A stretch of 64,000 nucleotides of DNA, from assembly GCF_049898325.1 (NCBI RefSeq), contig NZ_JAFCXL010000022.1, forward strand, positions 1 through 64,000, given 5' to 3'. The notes under the pieces are model-generated. The model was not told the origin of the DNA and made no database searches. It was given only the letters and a program-made list of their open reading frames with translations. Origin of the DNA: JAFCUW01 sp049898325 (GTDB lineage: Bacteria > Pseudomonadota > Gammaproteobacteria > Burkholderiales > Burkholderiaceae_D). The translations under genes were made by a program, and so were the position numbers. Positions 29,467 to 38,874 of this stretch are shown here, piece by piece; position 1 is the first letter of the stretch; every line of letters begins with the position of its first letter.

Positions 29467-30456
29467 ATGCGCGCAATTGAAATCACCCATCCTGGCCCAC
29501 CCGACGTGCTGCAACTGTGCGAGCGCCCCACGCCCGTGCCCGGCCCCGGCCAGGTGCTCATCAAGGTGCACGCGGCCGGCATCAACCGCCCCGATGTGCT
29601 CCAGCGCACCGGCAACTATCCCGTGCCCAAGGGCGCGTCCGACCTGCCGGGACTGGAAATTGCGGGAGAAATCGTCAGCGGCGACCTCGCCGGCAGCCCG
29701 TTCGCCGCGGGCGAGATGGTGTGCGCGCTGGTGCAGGGAGGCGGGTATGCCGAGTATTGCATCGCCGACCTGCCCCTGTGCCTGCCCGTGCCCGCGGGCA
29801 TGAGCATGCTGCAAGCGGCCTCGCTGCCGGAAACGTTTTTTACCGTCTGGAGCAATGTGTACGACCGCGCCGCCCTGCAGAGCGGCGAAACCTTCCTGGT
29901 CCAGGGCGGCTCGTCGGGCATCGGCGTCACCGCCATCCAGCTCGCCAAGGCGCTGGGCCACACCGTGTTCGCCACCGCCGGCTCGGACGAAAAATGTCGC
30001 GCCTGCGAAGCGCTGGGCGCCGACCGGGCCATCAACTACAAGACGGAAGATTTTGTCGAAGTTGTCAAGGCGGCCACCGACGGCAAGGGCGTCGACGTGA
30101 TTCTCGACATGGTCGGCGGCGACTACGTGCCCCGTGAAATCGCCTGCCTGGCCGACGACGGCCGACTGGTGTTCATCGCCCTGCTGGGCGGCGCCAAGGC
30201 CACCGTGCCGCTGGGCCAGATCCTGATGCGCCGCCTGACCCTGACGGGCTCGACCCTGCGCCCGCGCCCGCTGGCGTTCAAGGCGGCCATTGCCGCCAAG
30301 CTGCGCCAACACGTCTGGCCCCTGCTCGAGGCCGGCACCATCAAGCCGGTGATTTTCCAGAGCTTCCCGCTGGCCCAGGCGGCCCAGGCGCATGCGCTGA
30401 TGGAATCGAGCTCGCACGTGGGCAAGATCGTGCTGGAAGTGATCCCGGCCGCCTGA
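29467..30456 (+). CDS. NAD(P)H:quinone oxidoreductase, zinc-free MDR family (TP53I3/PIG3-like)
   Basis: A 329-aa medium-chain reductase. It has the N-terminal GroES-like catalytic domain (VLIKVHAAGINRPDVLQR), then the Rossmann domain with FLVQGGSSGIGVTAIQLAKA near 143 and FATAGSDEKC. Zinc-ligand cysteines of alcohol dehydrogenases are absent, as expected of quinone oxidoreductases. The closing part LTGSTLRPRPLAFKAAI is typical of the PIG3 subgroup. I use the ATG at 29467 (MRAIEITHPGPP) behind CTGGAG rather than the earlier in-frame ATG at 29386. It is convergent with prsT and not obviously linked to either neighbour. Confidence 0.9.
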   Translation: MRAIEITHPGPPDVLQLCERPTPVPGPGQVLIKVHAAGINRPDVLQRTGNYPVPKGASDLPGLEIAGEIVSGDLAGSPFAAGEMVCALVQGGGYAEYCIADLPLCLPVPAGMSMLQAASLPETFFTVWSNVYDRAALQSGETFLVQGGSSGIGVTAIQLAKALGHTVFATAGSDEKCRACEALGADRAINYKTEDFVEVVKAATDGKGVDVILDMVGGDYVPREIACLADDGRLVFIALLGGAKATVPLGQILMRRLTLTGSTLRPRPLAFKAAIAAKLRQHVWPLLEAGTIKPVIFQSFPLAQAAQAHALMESSSHVGKIVLEVIPAA

Positions 30457-30480
30457 GCCGGGGACGTACCGGGGCGACGC

Positions 30481-33261
30481 TTACTGGCGCAATTGCGCCA
30501 GCAAGGCGCGCGCTTCGTCCACCTGGGCGAAGCGGATGTCGGGGCCGGTGATGGCTTCGAGTTCCTTGCGCGCGGCCGGCCGGTCGCCCGACTTGATCAG
30601 TCCCTGGGCCACGTGCAGGCGGATGTCGTGCGCCTGCGGCGCCAGCACGCTGGCGCGCAGCAACAGCGGCAGTCCGCGCGCCACGTTGCCCTGCTGGACC
30701 AGGATCCAGCCCAGCGTATCCATCACCATCGGCTGCTCGCCCGCCATCGTGTAGGCCTGGTCGGCGGTGGCCACGGCGCGCTTGTCGCCGCCCAGGTGAT
30801 AGCTCATCGCCAGGTTATTGAGCACCACCAGGTTTTTCGGATAATGCGCCACGATCGATTCGTACTGCGCCGCCGCCGCCGCATACTGCTTGTCGTTCAG
30901 GGCGCACTCGGCACGGTACATTTCCACCCGCATGTCCTTCGGATGCTGCTGCAGCCAGGCGCTCACGCGGCGCGCCGCCTCCTCGTTCTTGCCGCCGGCG
31001 CGCAAGGCACTGGCCAGCTTGACCAGCGCTTCGCTGTGCCTGGCGATGGCCAGCGCTTTTTCGAACATGGGCATTGCCTCGGCCAGCTTGCCATCGGCCT
31101 GCAGCACATCGGCGCTGAGCTGGTAGCCGGCAGCCGACTCGGGGTGGGCGCGGATGATGCGCGTGGCCTGTTGCAGCGCCAGGCCATGCCAGCCCTTGCG
31201 CACGTACAGCTCGATCAGGGCCAGTTGGGCGGCCGGGAAGTCCGGCTGGATCGACAGCGCCGACTTGAACACCTCTTCGGCAGCGCTGTCCTTCTTCGTC
31301 ACCATCAGCAAGGCGCCCAGCTGCATTTGCGCCTGCGCCGAGCGCGGCAGCGCCACCGTCAGCTTGCGGTAGGAATCGGTCGCGCCATCGAGGTCGCCAT
31401 TGGCCAATTGCGCCTTGCCCATCAGGTCGAGCAGGTCCGGATCGTCCGCATGCGACACTTTTAATTGCAGGGCGACGTCGAGCGCCTTCTGGGTCTGCTT
31501 GAGCTTGAGGTACTGGGAAATCAGGTTGACCGACGGCGTCGTCGCCGTCGGGTCCACCGCCACCGCCTTGAGCAGCCAGTCGGTCGCCTCCTGCTGGCGG
31601 TCGGCCTCGACGGCCATATTGGCCAGCGCCGTCATGGCGTCGACGTTGTTCGGATTGGCGGCCAGGAACGCTTTCAGGCGCGCGCTGGCCGCCTCGGTCT
31701 TGCCGGCGCGGATATCGAGTTGCACCAGGTTGGCCACGGCCGGGAAGAAATTGGCCTGCGCCTTGAGGGCGCTTTCAAAGGCGGCGCGCGCCTGCACCAG
31801 GTCGTTCAGGCCGATATACGTCAGGCCCTTCAGGTCGAGCACCGTCGGATTGGCGCTCTGCTGCTGTTCCAGCGCCACGGCCGCCTTCAGCGCGGCTGGA
31901 TAATTACCCAAATTCATTTCTGTGCGGATCAGCGCGATGCCCGCTTTCGGCGACTTGCTGTCGAGTTGGGTTGCCATCTGCAAGTCGTCGATGGCCTGGG
32001 TGGCATTGCCCTTGCCCAGCCGGCTCATCGCCAGTGACATGCGCAGCGAGGCGGCCTTCGGATCGAGTGCGCTGGCCCGTTCAAAATACTGGCCCGCCTG
32101 GTCGTAATTGGCCGCCTGCATATACGATTCGCCCGCCAGCGCCAGCAACTGCACATCCTTGGGACCGTTTTGCAGGGCCGGCTCGAGCACGGCCAGCGCC
32201 GCGGGCGAATCGCCCCGCTTGAGCAGCGACTGCGCCAGCATCTTGCGGGCGTAGACGTTGTCCGGGTGCTTTTCCAGGTAGTGGCGCAGGTGGTGCTCGG
32301 CCTGGTGCAAGGACCCCAGGTTGAGCGCCGCGGCGCCTGCCAGCAGCAAGCTGGGCATGTGTTCCGGCGCCACCCGCAATACGGTGCGAATCTGGTCCTG
32401 CGCTTCGACGTTCTTGCCCATCGAAAAATCGAGCAGGGCCTGGCTGTAGGCCACCAGCAAACTGCCCGGTGCAATCTTGCGCGCAGCCACCAGCTCCCTG
32501 GTGGCCGCCGGGTAATCGCCCACGCCGATGTCGAGGTAGGCTTTTTCCACGTTGGCGGTGCGGTGAAACGGATTGATCGCCAGCGCCTTGTCGTAGGCGG
32601 CCAGCGCTTCGGCGGTTTTATTCTCCGCACGCAACAGGTCGCCGCGGAACATCTGCGCGTCCGTGCTGTTCGCCTGCGAGGCGATGGCATCGATCGAATA
32701 CCGGTTGGCCGCCACCAGATCGCGGTTCAGGAAGGCCAGCCGGCCCAGCCCGATGAGCGCGTTTACATAGTTGGGTTTGGTTTCGAGGGCAAACTGGTAC
32801 AACTGGCGGGCATCTTCCGGCCGGCTCAGCGCCAGGTAAGCATCGCCCCGCAGGCACAATAATTCCGGATCCTTCGAACCGACGTCGCGCTGGGTTTCAT
32901 CGAGCGCCTTCTGAAACTGTCCCTGCAGATTCAGGGCCCGGCCCAGCACGGGCGAGGTCTGGCCGATGGCCACGTTGGCCGCCATCGCCAGGCGGATCTC
33001 TTTCTCGGCGCTCACGGGATCGCCCTGGTCCAGGTAGACGCGGGCGAGCAACAGGCGAAACTCGCCATCTTTCGGCGCGCTCTCGAGCGAGGTTTTCAGG
33101 ACGATCACGGCCGCATTCAAATCACCCTTTTTCTGGTAGGCCAGCGCCTTGGCGCGCACCTCATCGTGGGAAGCGGGCGCGCAACCGCCCAGCAGAAAGG
33201 CGCCGGCGAGCGCGGCGCCCAGCAGCGCGGGGCGAAAATCACTGTGACTCAAATACAACAT
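30481..33261 (-). CDS. prsT: PEP-CTERM system TPR-repeat lipoprotein PrsT
   Basis: A 926-aa protein with a lipoprotein signal (lipobox LLGGC, Cys27), then a continuous array of about 20 or more tetratricopeptide repeats to the C terminus (recurring A-x-A-x-x-x-L-x-x-A-P units). PrsT proteins belong to the XrtA/PEP-CTERM exopolysaccharide-associated system and are thought to act at the outer membrane in export or assembly. The second of two close ATGs (33261) has AAAAGG at good spacing. A PEP-CTERM protein gene is divergent from it; the exosortase and polysaccharide genes lie outside this window. Confidence 0.88.
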   Translation of the reverse strand: MLYLSHSDFRPALLGAALAGAFLLGGCAPASHDEVRAKALAYQKKGDLNAAVIVLKTSLESAPKDGEFRLLLARVYLDQGDPVSAEKEIRLAMAANVAIGQTSPVLGRALNLQGQFQKALDETQRDVGSKDPELLCLRGDAYLALSRPEDARQLYQFALETKPNYVNALIGLGRLAFLNRDLVAANRYSIDAIASQANSTDAQMFRGDLLRAENKTAEALAAYDKALAINPFHRTANVEKAYLDIGVGDYPAATRELVAARKIAPGSLLVAYSQALLDFSMGKNVEAQDQIRTVLRVAPEHMPSLLLAGAAALNLGSLHQAEHHLRHYLEKHPDNVYARKMLAQSLLKRGDSPAALAVLEPALQNGPKDVQLLALAGESYMQAANYDQAGQYFERASALDPKAASLRMSLAMSRLGKGNATQAIDDLQMATQLDSKSPKAGIALIRTEMNLGNYPAALKAAVALEQQQSANPTVLDLKGLTYIGLNDLVQARAAFESALKAQANFFPAVANLVQLDIRAGKTEAASARLKAFLAANPNNVDAMTALANMAVEADRQQEATDWLLKAVAVDPTATTPSVNLISQYLKLKQTQKALDVALQLKVSHADDPDLLDLMGKAQLANGDLDGATDSYRKLTVALPRSAQAQMQLGALLMVTKKDSAAEEVFKSALSIQPDFPAAQLALIELYVRKGWHGLALQQATRIIRAHPESAAGYQLSADVLQADGKLAEAMPMFEKALAIARHSEALVKLASALRAGGKNEEAARRVSAWLQQHPKDMRVEMYRAECALNDKQYAAAAAQYESIVAHYPKNLVVLNNLAMSYHLGGDKRAVATADQAYTMAGEQPMVMDTLGWILVQQGNVARGLPLLLRASVLAPQAHDIRLHVAQGLIKSGDRPAARKELEAITGPDIRFAQVDEARALLAQLRQ

Positions 33262-33365
33262 GACCATCCTTTTGCGAGTAGACCTCAAACAACGAATTTG
33301 TCAGCATGGTGGCACATTAAAAGTTGCTCTGCAATAAGTATCTGGGCGACGCCGCCATAGTTAGA

Positions 33366-33383
33366 ACACCAACTATGTGGTGT
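33366..33383. promoter_or_regulatory. palindrome in prsT/PEP-CTERM intergenic region
   Basis: ACACCA-N6-TGGTGT is a perfect 6-bp dyad roughly midway between the divergent prsT and PEP-CTERM genes. It may be an operator or an upstream activator site for the sigma-54-like promoter about 85 bp downstream. Confidence 0.35.
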
Positions 33384-33465
33384 CTTGTCGAGATTTTTTA
33401 CAGTCGAGCGATTCGCCGTTGGCAGTTTTGACGTAAGATCCTGATTACAAAGATTTGTTTATCCA

Positions 33466-33481
33466 TGGCATGATTCATGCT
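33466..33481 (+). promoter_or_regulatory. sigma-54 (-24/-12) promoter of the PEP-CTERM gene
   Basis: TGGCATGATTCATGCT has the invariant GG-N10-GC spacing of RpoN promoters and matches TGGCAcG-N4-tTGCw at most positions. It lies 35 nt before the ATG at 33517, giving a short leader. PEP-CTERM genes in related bacteria are known to depend on RpoN with the PrsK/PrsR two-component system, so the match is biologically sensible. Confidence 0.65.
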
Positions 33482-33516
33482 ATAAAGACCATAACAATCA
33501 ATAACGGGATTCCGAA

Positions 33517-34326
33517 ATGACTAAATTAGAAAGTTTGGCCATTGCAGCGTTTGCTACCCTGGCAATCAACACTGCGCACGCTGGCACCATACAAGACAAT
33601 TACTACGGCGCCACCGGCACTGGCGACTACATCGGCACCAGCAAATACGACATCACGGGCGCCAGCATCACCCGGGTCGGCAATTCGCTGGTCATTGCGA
33701 TCAACACCGTGTTCACCACGGAGACCATCTCCTATGGCACCAACCTGAGCCAGAAGATCACCATCGGTTACGGCGACCTGTTCCTGTCGGACGTGTGGAA
33801 TCCCGTCGGCGGCGCGTCCACCAAGTACGCCACTGACAGCCTGGCCACCACCGGCACGGTGTGGAAATACGCGCTCGGCATCGATACGGCACGCTTCACG
33901 GCGGGCGCGATCTCCAATGCCGTCGTGTCGCTGTACAAGCTCAACACCCCCACCTCGATCGCCGCCGGCGTCAACGGCGCCAACATCAACAGTTCGAACA
34001 CGGTGATGGCCGGCCAGAATCAGAACCTGTCGGGTCTGATTTATCGTACCGGCCAGGCCGACACCGTCAATACCAGCTCGGGCACGGTCGCCGACACGAA
34101 CAAAGATGGCAAACTGAACGTGGCCAATGGCCTGGTGACGTTCTCGATGGACATCACCGGCACCGAGATGATGAACTGGACTTCCTTCGCCATGCACTGG
34201 GGTGAAACCTGCCAGAACGACGTGATCGAAGGCATCACCAGCGTCGTCCCCGAGCCAGGCAGCATGGCCTTGCTGGGCCTGGGCCTGCTGGGCATGCTGG
34301 CGGCGCGCCGCCGCAAGCTGGTCTGA
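33517..34326 (+). CDS. PEP-CTERM sorting-domain exported protein
   Basis: A 269-aa secreted protein. Residues 1-22 are a signal peptide ending THA-G. The middle is Thr/Ser/Asn/Gly-rich and likely beta-structured, without a domain I recognise. The C terminus is a textbook PEP-CTERM signal: VVPEPGSMALLGLGLL, a short transmembrane span, then the basic cluster AARRRK. It should be cut by an exosortase and released to the extracellular matrix or surface. A GC-rich hairpin terminator follows. Confidence 0.92.
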   Translation: MTKLESLAIAAFATLAINTAHAGTIQDNYYGATGTGDYIGTSKYDITGASITRVGNSLVIAINTVFTTETISYGTNLSQKITIGYGDLFLSDVWNPVGGASTKYATDSLATTGTVWKYALGIDTARFTAGAISNAVVSLYKLNTPTSIAAGVNGANINSSNTVMAGQNQNLSGLIYRTGQADTVNTSSGTVADTNKDGKLNVANGLVTFSMDITGTEMMNWTSFAMHWGETCQNDVIEGITSVVPEPGSMALLGLGLLGMLAARRRKLV

Positions 34327-34370
34327 CCATCGTCGATGGGCGGCGCTGACGGCGCCGCAGCACCTCCCCC

Positions 34371-34390
34371 ACGCCCGGTTCGCCGGGCGT
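34371..34390 (+). terminator. terminator after the PEP-CTERM gene
   Basis: ACGCCCGG-TTCG-CCGGGCGT is a perfect 8-bp stem with a stable TTCG tetraloop, followed by TGTCATTTG. The T tract is poor but position and stem are convincing. Confidence 0.65.
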
Positions 34391-34455
34391 TGTCATTTGT
34401 GACAGGCATTTGCAAGATGCGCTCCTGAAAAATGTTACACGACCTGGCGTGGATT

Positions 34456-34498
34456 TTGATGTACATCAAAGTTGCCCCACGCCAATATCTCTTACACT
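34456..34498 (+). promoter_or_regulatory. FNR/Anr box and class II promoter of the PAS chemoreceptor
   Basis: TTGATGTACATCAA (34456-34469) is a perfect FNR consensus (TTGAT-N4-ATCAA). A -10-like TACACT lies at 34493-34498. With transcription starting about 6 nt later, the FNR box would centre near -41.5, exactly the class II activator position. There is no good -35 box, as expected for an activated promoter. It predicts oxygen-responsive expression of the gene at 34641. Confidence 0.7.
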
Positions 34499-34640
34499 CT
34501 CCGCTCGGACACAATTCCCCCGCATCAACGCCCGGGCCCCAGCACGCCCGGCGCCTTGCCCGACCACGACGGGATGGCCGCGCTGACCGCGCATGCGCAG
34601 TGCGCCAGCTTCGGCAGATTTTATAGAGCGAGCATAGAAC

Positions 34641-36278
34641 ATGAGAAGCAATCTCCCCGTCACTGACATTGAATACGCGCTGGGCGAGACGGAAACGATC
34701 GTCTCCACGACCGACCTGGACGGCAATATCACCTATGCCAATCCCTATTTCGTCCAGGCCAGTGGCTACACGGCGGCCGAGTTGCTCGGTGCGCCACAAA
34801 ACATCCTGCGCCATCCCGACATGCCGGCCGAAGCGTTTGCCGATCTGTGGCACACCGTGCGGCAAGGCAAGGCATGGACGGGGCTGGTGAAAAATCGGCG
34901 CAAGAACGGCGATTTCTACTGGGTCAGCGCGAACGTGATTCCGGTGATGGAGGGTGGCAAGATTGCCGGCTACATGTCCGTGCGCACGCGGCCCGAGCGC
35001 AGCGCCGTGGAGGCGGCCGACGCCCTGTATCGGCGGCTACGGGCCGGCAATCCGGACAAGCTGGCGATCCGGCAGGGCCACATTGTGCGCACGCGGGGCT
35101 GGGGGCGGTTCGCGGACCGGCCGAATCTGTCGCTGGCAAGACGCACCGCGCTGAGCCTGGGCAGCGCCATGCTGCTGGTGGTGGCGGCGGCGCTGTTGCC
35201 GCACGTGGGCGCGGGCCAGGCTGGGGCGCCGTGGTGGCAGGCCGGCCTGGCCGCGGCCGCGCTGCTGTGCCTGACACACTACTGGCTGTCGATCCAGCAG
35301 TCGGTGCTGGCGCCCTTGCAGCAGGCCCGGCTGGCCTGCCAGACCATGGCGGGCGGCGACATGACGTTTCCCATCAAAACCGATCGCACCGATGAAATTG
35401 GCCAACTGCTGCGCTCGCTGCGCCAGCTCAATGTCAATTTACGCTCGATCGTGGGCGATGTGCGCAGCAATTTCGAGGAAATCGGCAGCGCCACGGGAGA
35501 AATCGCCGCCGGCAACATGGACCTGTCCGGGCGCACGGAGGCGCAGGCGGCGGCGCTCGAGGAGACTGCGTCGAGCATGGAGCAGTTGGCCGCCACGGTG
35601 CAGCAAAACAGCCAGAGCGCGGTGCATGCCAGCAAAATGGCCAGCGAGGCCATGCAGATTGCCGGTGATGGCGGCCAGGTGGTGACGGACGTCGTGCAGA
35701 CCATGGCGGAAATTGGCAGCGCATCAAAAAAGGTCACCGACATCATCGACATCATCGAGGCGATTGCCTTCCAGACCAATATTTTGGCGCTCAACGCGGC
35801 GGTGGAAGCGGCCCGCGCCGGCGAGCAAGGGCGCGGTTTCGCCGTGGTGGCGACCGAAGTGCGCCACCTTGCCCAGCGCAGCGCGGCGGCGGCCAGGGAA
35901 ACCCGGGTGGTGCTGGCGGTATCGTCCGACAAGGTCAGTGCGGGCGTGGCGATGGCCGAGCGGGCCGGCAGCACGATGGAAGAGATCATTGCCTCGGTCG
36001 GCCGGGTCACGGGCATCATGGGCGAAATCGCCTCCGCCTCCGCCCAGCAAAGCGCCGGCATCGCCCAGGTCAACACGGCGGTACTGCAAATGGACGAAGT
36101 GACCCAGCAAAACGCCGCCCTGGTCGAGCAGGCCGCCGCCGCCGCGGTCAGCCTCGAGAAGCAGACCGCCAACGTGGTGCAGGCGCTGGAAGTGTTCAAG
36201 CTGACCGCCAACAAGCGCTTGCGGGCGCCGCGCCATCCGGCGGGCCGGCGCACGGCGCCGCTGGCGCTACGCGCCTGA
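34641..36278 (+). CDS. PAS-domain methyl-accepting chemotaxis protein (Aer-like)
   Basis: A 545-aa chemoreceptor. Residues about 10-115 are a PAS domain like that of the aerotaxis receptor Aer (DLDGNITYANPYFVQASGY, then NILRHPDMPAEAFADLWHTV and GDFYWVSANVIPV), probably binding FAD or heme. A hydrophobic region at about 165-215 can form one hairpin or two spans, followed by HAMP. The cytoplasmic signalling hairpin has the highly conserved IAFQTNILALNAAVEAARAG. There is no periplasmic ligand domain, as in Aer. The perfect FNR box upstream supports a role in energy or oxygen taxis. Confidence 0.92.
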   Translation: MRSNLPVTDIEYALGETETIVSTTDLDGNITYANPYFVQASGYTAAELLGAPQNILRHPDMPAEAFADLWHTVRQGKAWTGLVKNRRKNGDFYWVSANVIPVMEGGKIAGYMSVRTRPERSAVEAADALYRRLRAGNPDKLAIRQGHIVRTRGWGRFADRPNLSLARRTALSLGSAMLLVVAAALLPHVGAGQAGAPWWQAGLAAAALLCLTHYWLSIQQSVLAPLQQARLACQTMAGGDMTFPIKTDRTDEIGQLLRSLRQLNVNLRSIVGDVRSNFEEIGSATGEIAAGNMDLSGRTEAQAAALEETASSMEQLAATVQQNSQSAVHASKMASEAMQIAGDGGQVVTDVVQTMAEIGSASKKVTDIIDIIEAIAFQTNILALNAAVEAARAGEQGRGFAVVATEVRHLAQRSAAAARETRVVLAVSSDKVSAGVAMAERAGSTMEEIIASVGRVTGIMGEIASASAQQSAGIAQVNTAVLQMDEVTQQNAALVEQAAAAAVSLEKQTANVVQALEVFKLTANKRLRAPRHPAGRRTAPLALRA

Positions 36279-36392
36279 GCAGGGCCGGGCGGGCGCCCGA
36301 GGGCGCACCGCGGGCACTGACACCGATACCGGCCCTTTCACCGGGACACTGAACCGCGTCCCTGTCGCTACGGCGCTGCCGTCAGGGGCCGC

Positions 36393-38069
36393 TTAAAATG
36401 CTTCCCATTCATCGGCGCTGGCATGTGATTTTGCCATCGGGCCGCGCGCTGGCGTCGCTGGCGCCAGTGCCACGCGTGTCGGCGCGGGCGCCGTCACGGG
36501 CCGGCGGGCCGGGGTGCCCGCCTCGATAGCGTCGAGGCGGAACACGCCCACCACCTGCAGCAGTGTGCCCGCCTGGTCCTGCAAGCTTTCGGCGGCCGCG
36601 GCCGCCTCTTCCACGAGGGCGGCGTTTTGCTGCGTCACGGCATCCATTTGCGAGATGGCCTCGTTGACCTGGGCGATGCCGATGCTCTGTTCGTGGCTGG
36701 CGCTGCTGATTTCGCCCATGATGTCGGTGACGCGGCGCACGCTGGCGACCACCTCATCCATGGTGCTGCCGGCGGCGAGCACGAGCTTGTTGCCGTTTTC
36801 AACCTTGTCGACGGAGTCGCCGATCAGGGTCTTGATTTCGCGCGCCGCGGCGGCGCTGCGCTGTGCCAGGTTGCGCACTTCCGAGGCCACCACGGCGAAG
36901 CCACGGCCCTGCTCGCCGGCACGCGCCGCTTCGACCGCCGCGTTCAGGGCCAGGATATTGGTTTGAAAAGCGATGCCGTCAATCACGCTGATGATGTCGA
37001 CGATCTTTCGCGACGACACGTCGATCGAGGCCATCGTCTCGACCACTTGCGCCACCACGGCGCCGCCCTTGACGGCGACCTCGGAGGCGCAGGCAGCGAG
37101 CGTATTGGCCTGGCGCGCGCTGTCGGCGTTCTGCTTGACGGTACTGGCCAGCTCCTCCATCGAGGCGGCGGTCTGTTCGAGCGTGCTGGCCTGTTCCTCG
37201 GTGCGGGCCGACAGGTCCAGGTTACCGGCGGCGATCTGGCTCGAGGCGGTGGCGATGGTATCGGTACCCGAGCGCACGTTGCCGACGATCTGCACCAGCG
37301 AGGCGTTCATCTCTTTCAGGGCCAGCAGCAGTTGGCCCGTCTCGTCCATGGCGCCAATCTCGATCCGGCTCGTCAGGTCGCCCGCGGCGATGGTTTGTGC
37401 AACCCGCATGGCCTGGTTCAGGGGACGCGTGATGCTGCGCGTAATCCAGAAGGCGAAGCCACATGCGACCAGGGTGGCCAGTGCCGCCAGCACCCCCATC
37501 ATGGTACGGCTGGCGCTGAAGGTACTTTCCGCTTCCACACTGCCCTTTTCCACCAGCAGGCCGCCAAGCTTGACCAGGCCGCGCACACTGTCGAAATACG
37601 CCTGCTGTTCGTTGGCCAGGGTCGTCAGCAGCAGGCGGATCGCCTCCGGCTTGTTGCCATCGGCGACCAATTTCAGGAATGTATCCTGCCCGCTGCGGTA
37701 TTTGGCGCGCGTGTCGACGATGCCGCTGAAAATCTGCCGCCCCTTCTCCGTATTGAGCAATTTGTCGAGCGCGTCGAGATCGTTGCTCACTTCCTGCCGC
37801 TTGGCGGCGATTTCCTCGAGCGCCTTCTTGACCTGTTCCGGGTCTTCCACGATCAACAGGTTGCGCATCTGGACCGCAGTGATGCTGATCCCATCGAGCA
37901 CCGCGCTGGCAAGCATGACTTTCGGATAGCGGTCATTGACAATCAGCCTGGTCGCATCGTTGAGGGCGCCCAGGCGCACGATCCCCAGCGATGTGATGCC
38001 GATTAACAACAGAACGACGAGACCAAATCCCGCAATAAGGCGGGTGCCAACCTTCATATTCATGTTCAT
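36393..38069 (-). CDS. methyl-accepting chemotaxis protein (4HB sensor, Tar-like)
   Basis: A 558-aa transmembrane chemoreceptor with TM1 at about residues 10-32, a periplasmic four-helix-bundle type sensor (about 33-190), TM2 at about 191-212, HAMP, and the signalling domain with IAFQTNILALNAAVEAARAG. It ends in DEWEAF, a version of the NWETF-like pentapeptide that tethers CheR and CheB in some receptors. The ligand is unknown. Convergent with the Aer-like gene; a strong promoter candidate lies at 38236-38264. Confidence 0.93.
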   Translation of the reverse strand: MNMNMKVGTRLIAGFGLVVLLLIGITSLGIVRLGALNDATRLIVNDRYPKVMLASAVLDGISITAVQMRNLLIVEDPEQVKKALEEIAAKRQEVSNDLDALDKLLNTEKGRQIFSGIVDTRAKYRSGQDTFLKLVADGNKPEAIRLLLTTLANEQQAYFDSVRGLVKLGGLLVEKGSVEAESTFSASRTMMGVLAALATLVACGFAFWITRSITRPLNQAMRVAQTIAAGDLTSRIEIGAMDETGQLLLALKEMNASLVQIVGNVRSGTDTIATASSQIAAGNLDLSARTEEQASTLEQTAASMEELASTVKQNADSARQANTLAACASEVAVKGGAVVAQVVETMASIDVSSRKIVDIISVIDGIAFQTNILALNAAVEAARAGEQGRGFAVVASEVRNLAQRSAAAAREIKTLIGDSVDKVENGNKLVLAAGSTMDEVVASVRRVTDIMGEISSASHEQSIGIAQVNEAISQMDAVTQQNAALVEEAAAAAESLQDQAGTLLQVVGVFRLDAIEAGTPARRPVTAPAPTRVALAPATPARGPMAKSHASADEWEAF

Positions 38070-38235
38070 GGTGATTTCCAGGTGCAGCGAAATAGTCGCT
38101 CAAGGTGGCAACAATGTCCATGCGCGGCAAGATGCCGGCAGCGGTCGGAATGAAATCGCCTGAGCGGGGTGGGGGCAAGGGCGGGAGTTAAATCAGGAAG
38201 AATCTTCGCTAACCGATAAAGATTTCTGCGTAGAA

Positions 38236-38264
38236 ATAATAGAAGTTAAATCAAATGGCGTCAA
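38236..38264 (-). promoter_or_regulatory. sigma-70 promoter of the chemoreceptor gene
   Basis: On the minus strand TTGACG (38259-38264) and TATTAT (38236-38241) are separated by exactly 17 bp. This gives a leader of about 160 nt to the start at 38069. Confidence 0.6.
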
Positions 38265-38874
38265 TCGTTTTAATCGGTTCAAGTAAATCAGGTGAACCGC
38301 TCACGCCCATTGGAAGGCGACTCTGCGATTAGCGTCGTTGCTGCCGACGGCAGGGTCTTCCACGCTATTGGCAGCGTCGGCCACGCAGCGCAATCGAGCA
38401 AGAATTTATTGGCGCGACGCGCCGTCAATTGTGACGAAAAATCGCCTCGTCATTGGGAGATTTTTACTTTAGAAGCGTAACAATGGGTTCATCTGCAATG
38501 CCGGTCTGATGGTGTAATAACCGGGATATTCGAGTATCAGCTTCAGGCGGAGACGCATAATTTATGCCAAACCATTTTTTAATAATACACATTATATTGT
38601 TAAATCGCCGTAATACATTTATATAGCGCACGGTAGTATGTCAATACAATCCAAGCGACGCGCAATAAGGCTTTCGGCATATAAACAAGAAGGCGGGCAT
38701 TCGTCGCGGATCCTGTGATTGATTGCTGGTACGTGCGGCGGCGGCCGCGACGGGGGCCTGTAACGGCGCAGTGCGGGCGCGGCGTGAACACCTGGGGCGC
38801 CGCCCCATGTCGATGGGATAGAGCACGACAGACGCTTGCCGCAACCGTGCGTGCTGGCTTCTATCCGTGCGCAC
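38265..38874. other. AT-richer non-coding stretch
   Basis: No supported gene. Base composition drops clearly (long A/T runs around 38550-38640) compared with the flanks, which suggests acquired or decayed DNA next to the IS66 remnant that follows. Confidence 0.4.
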
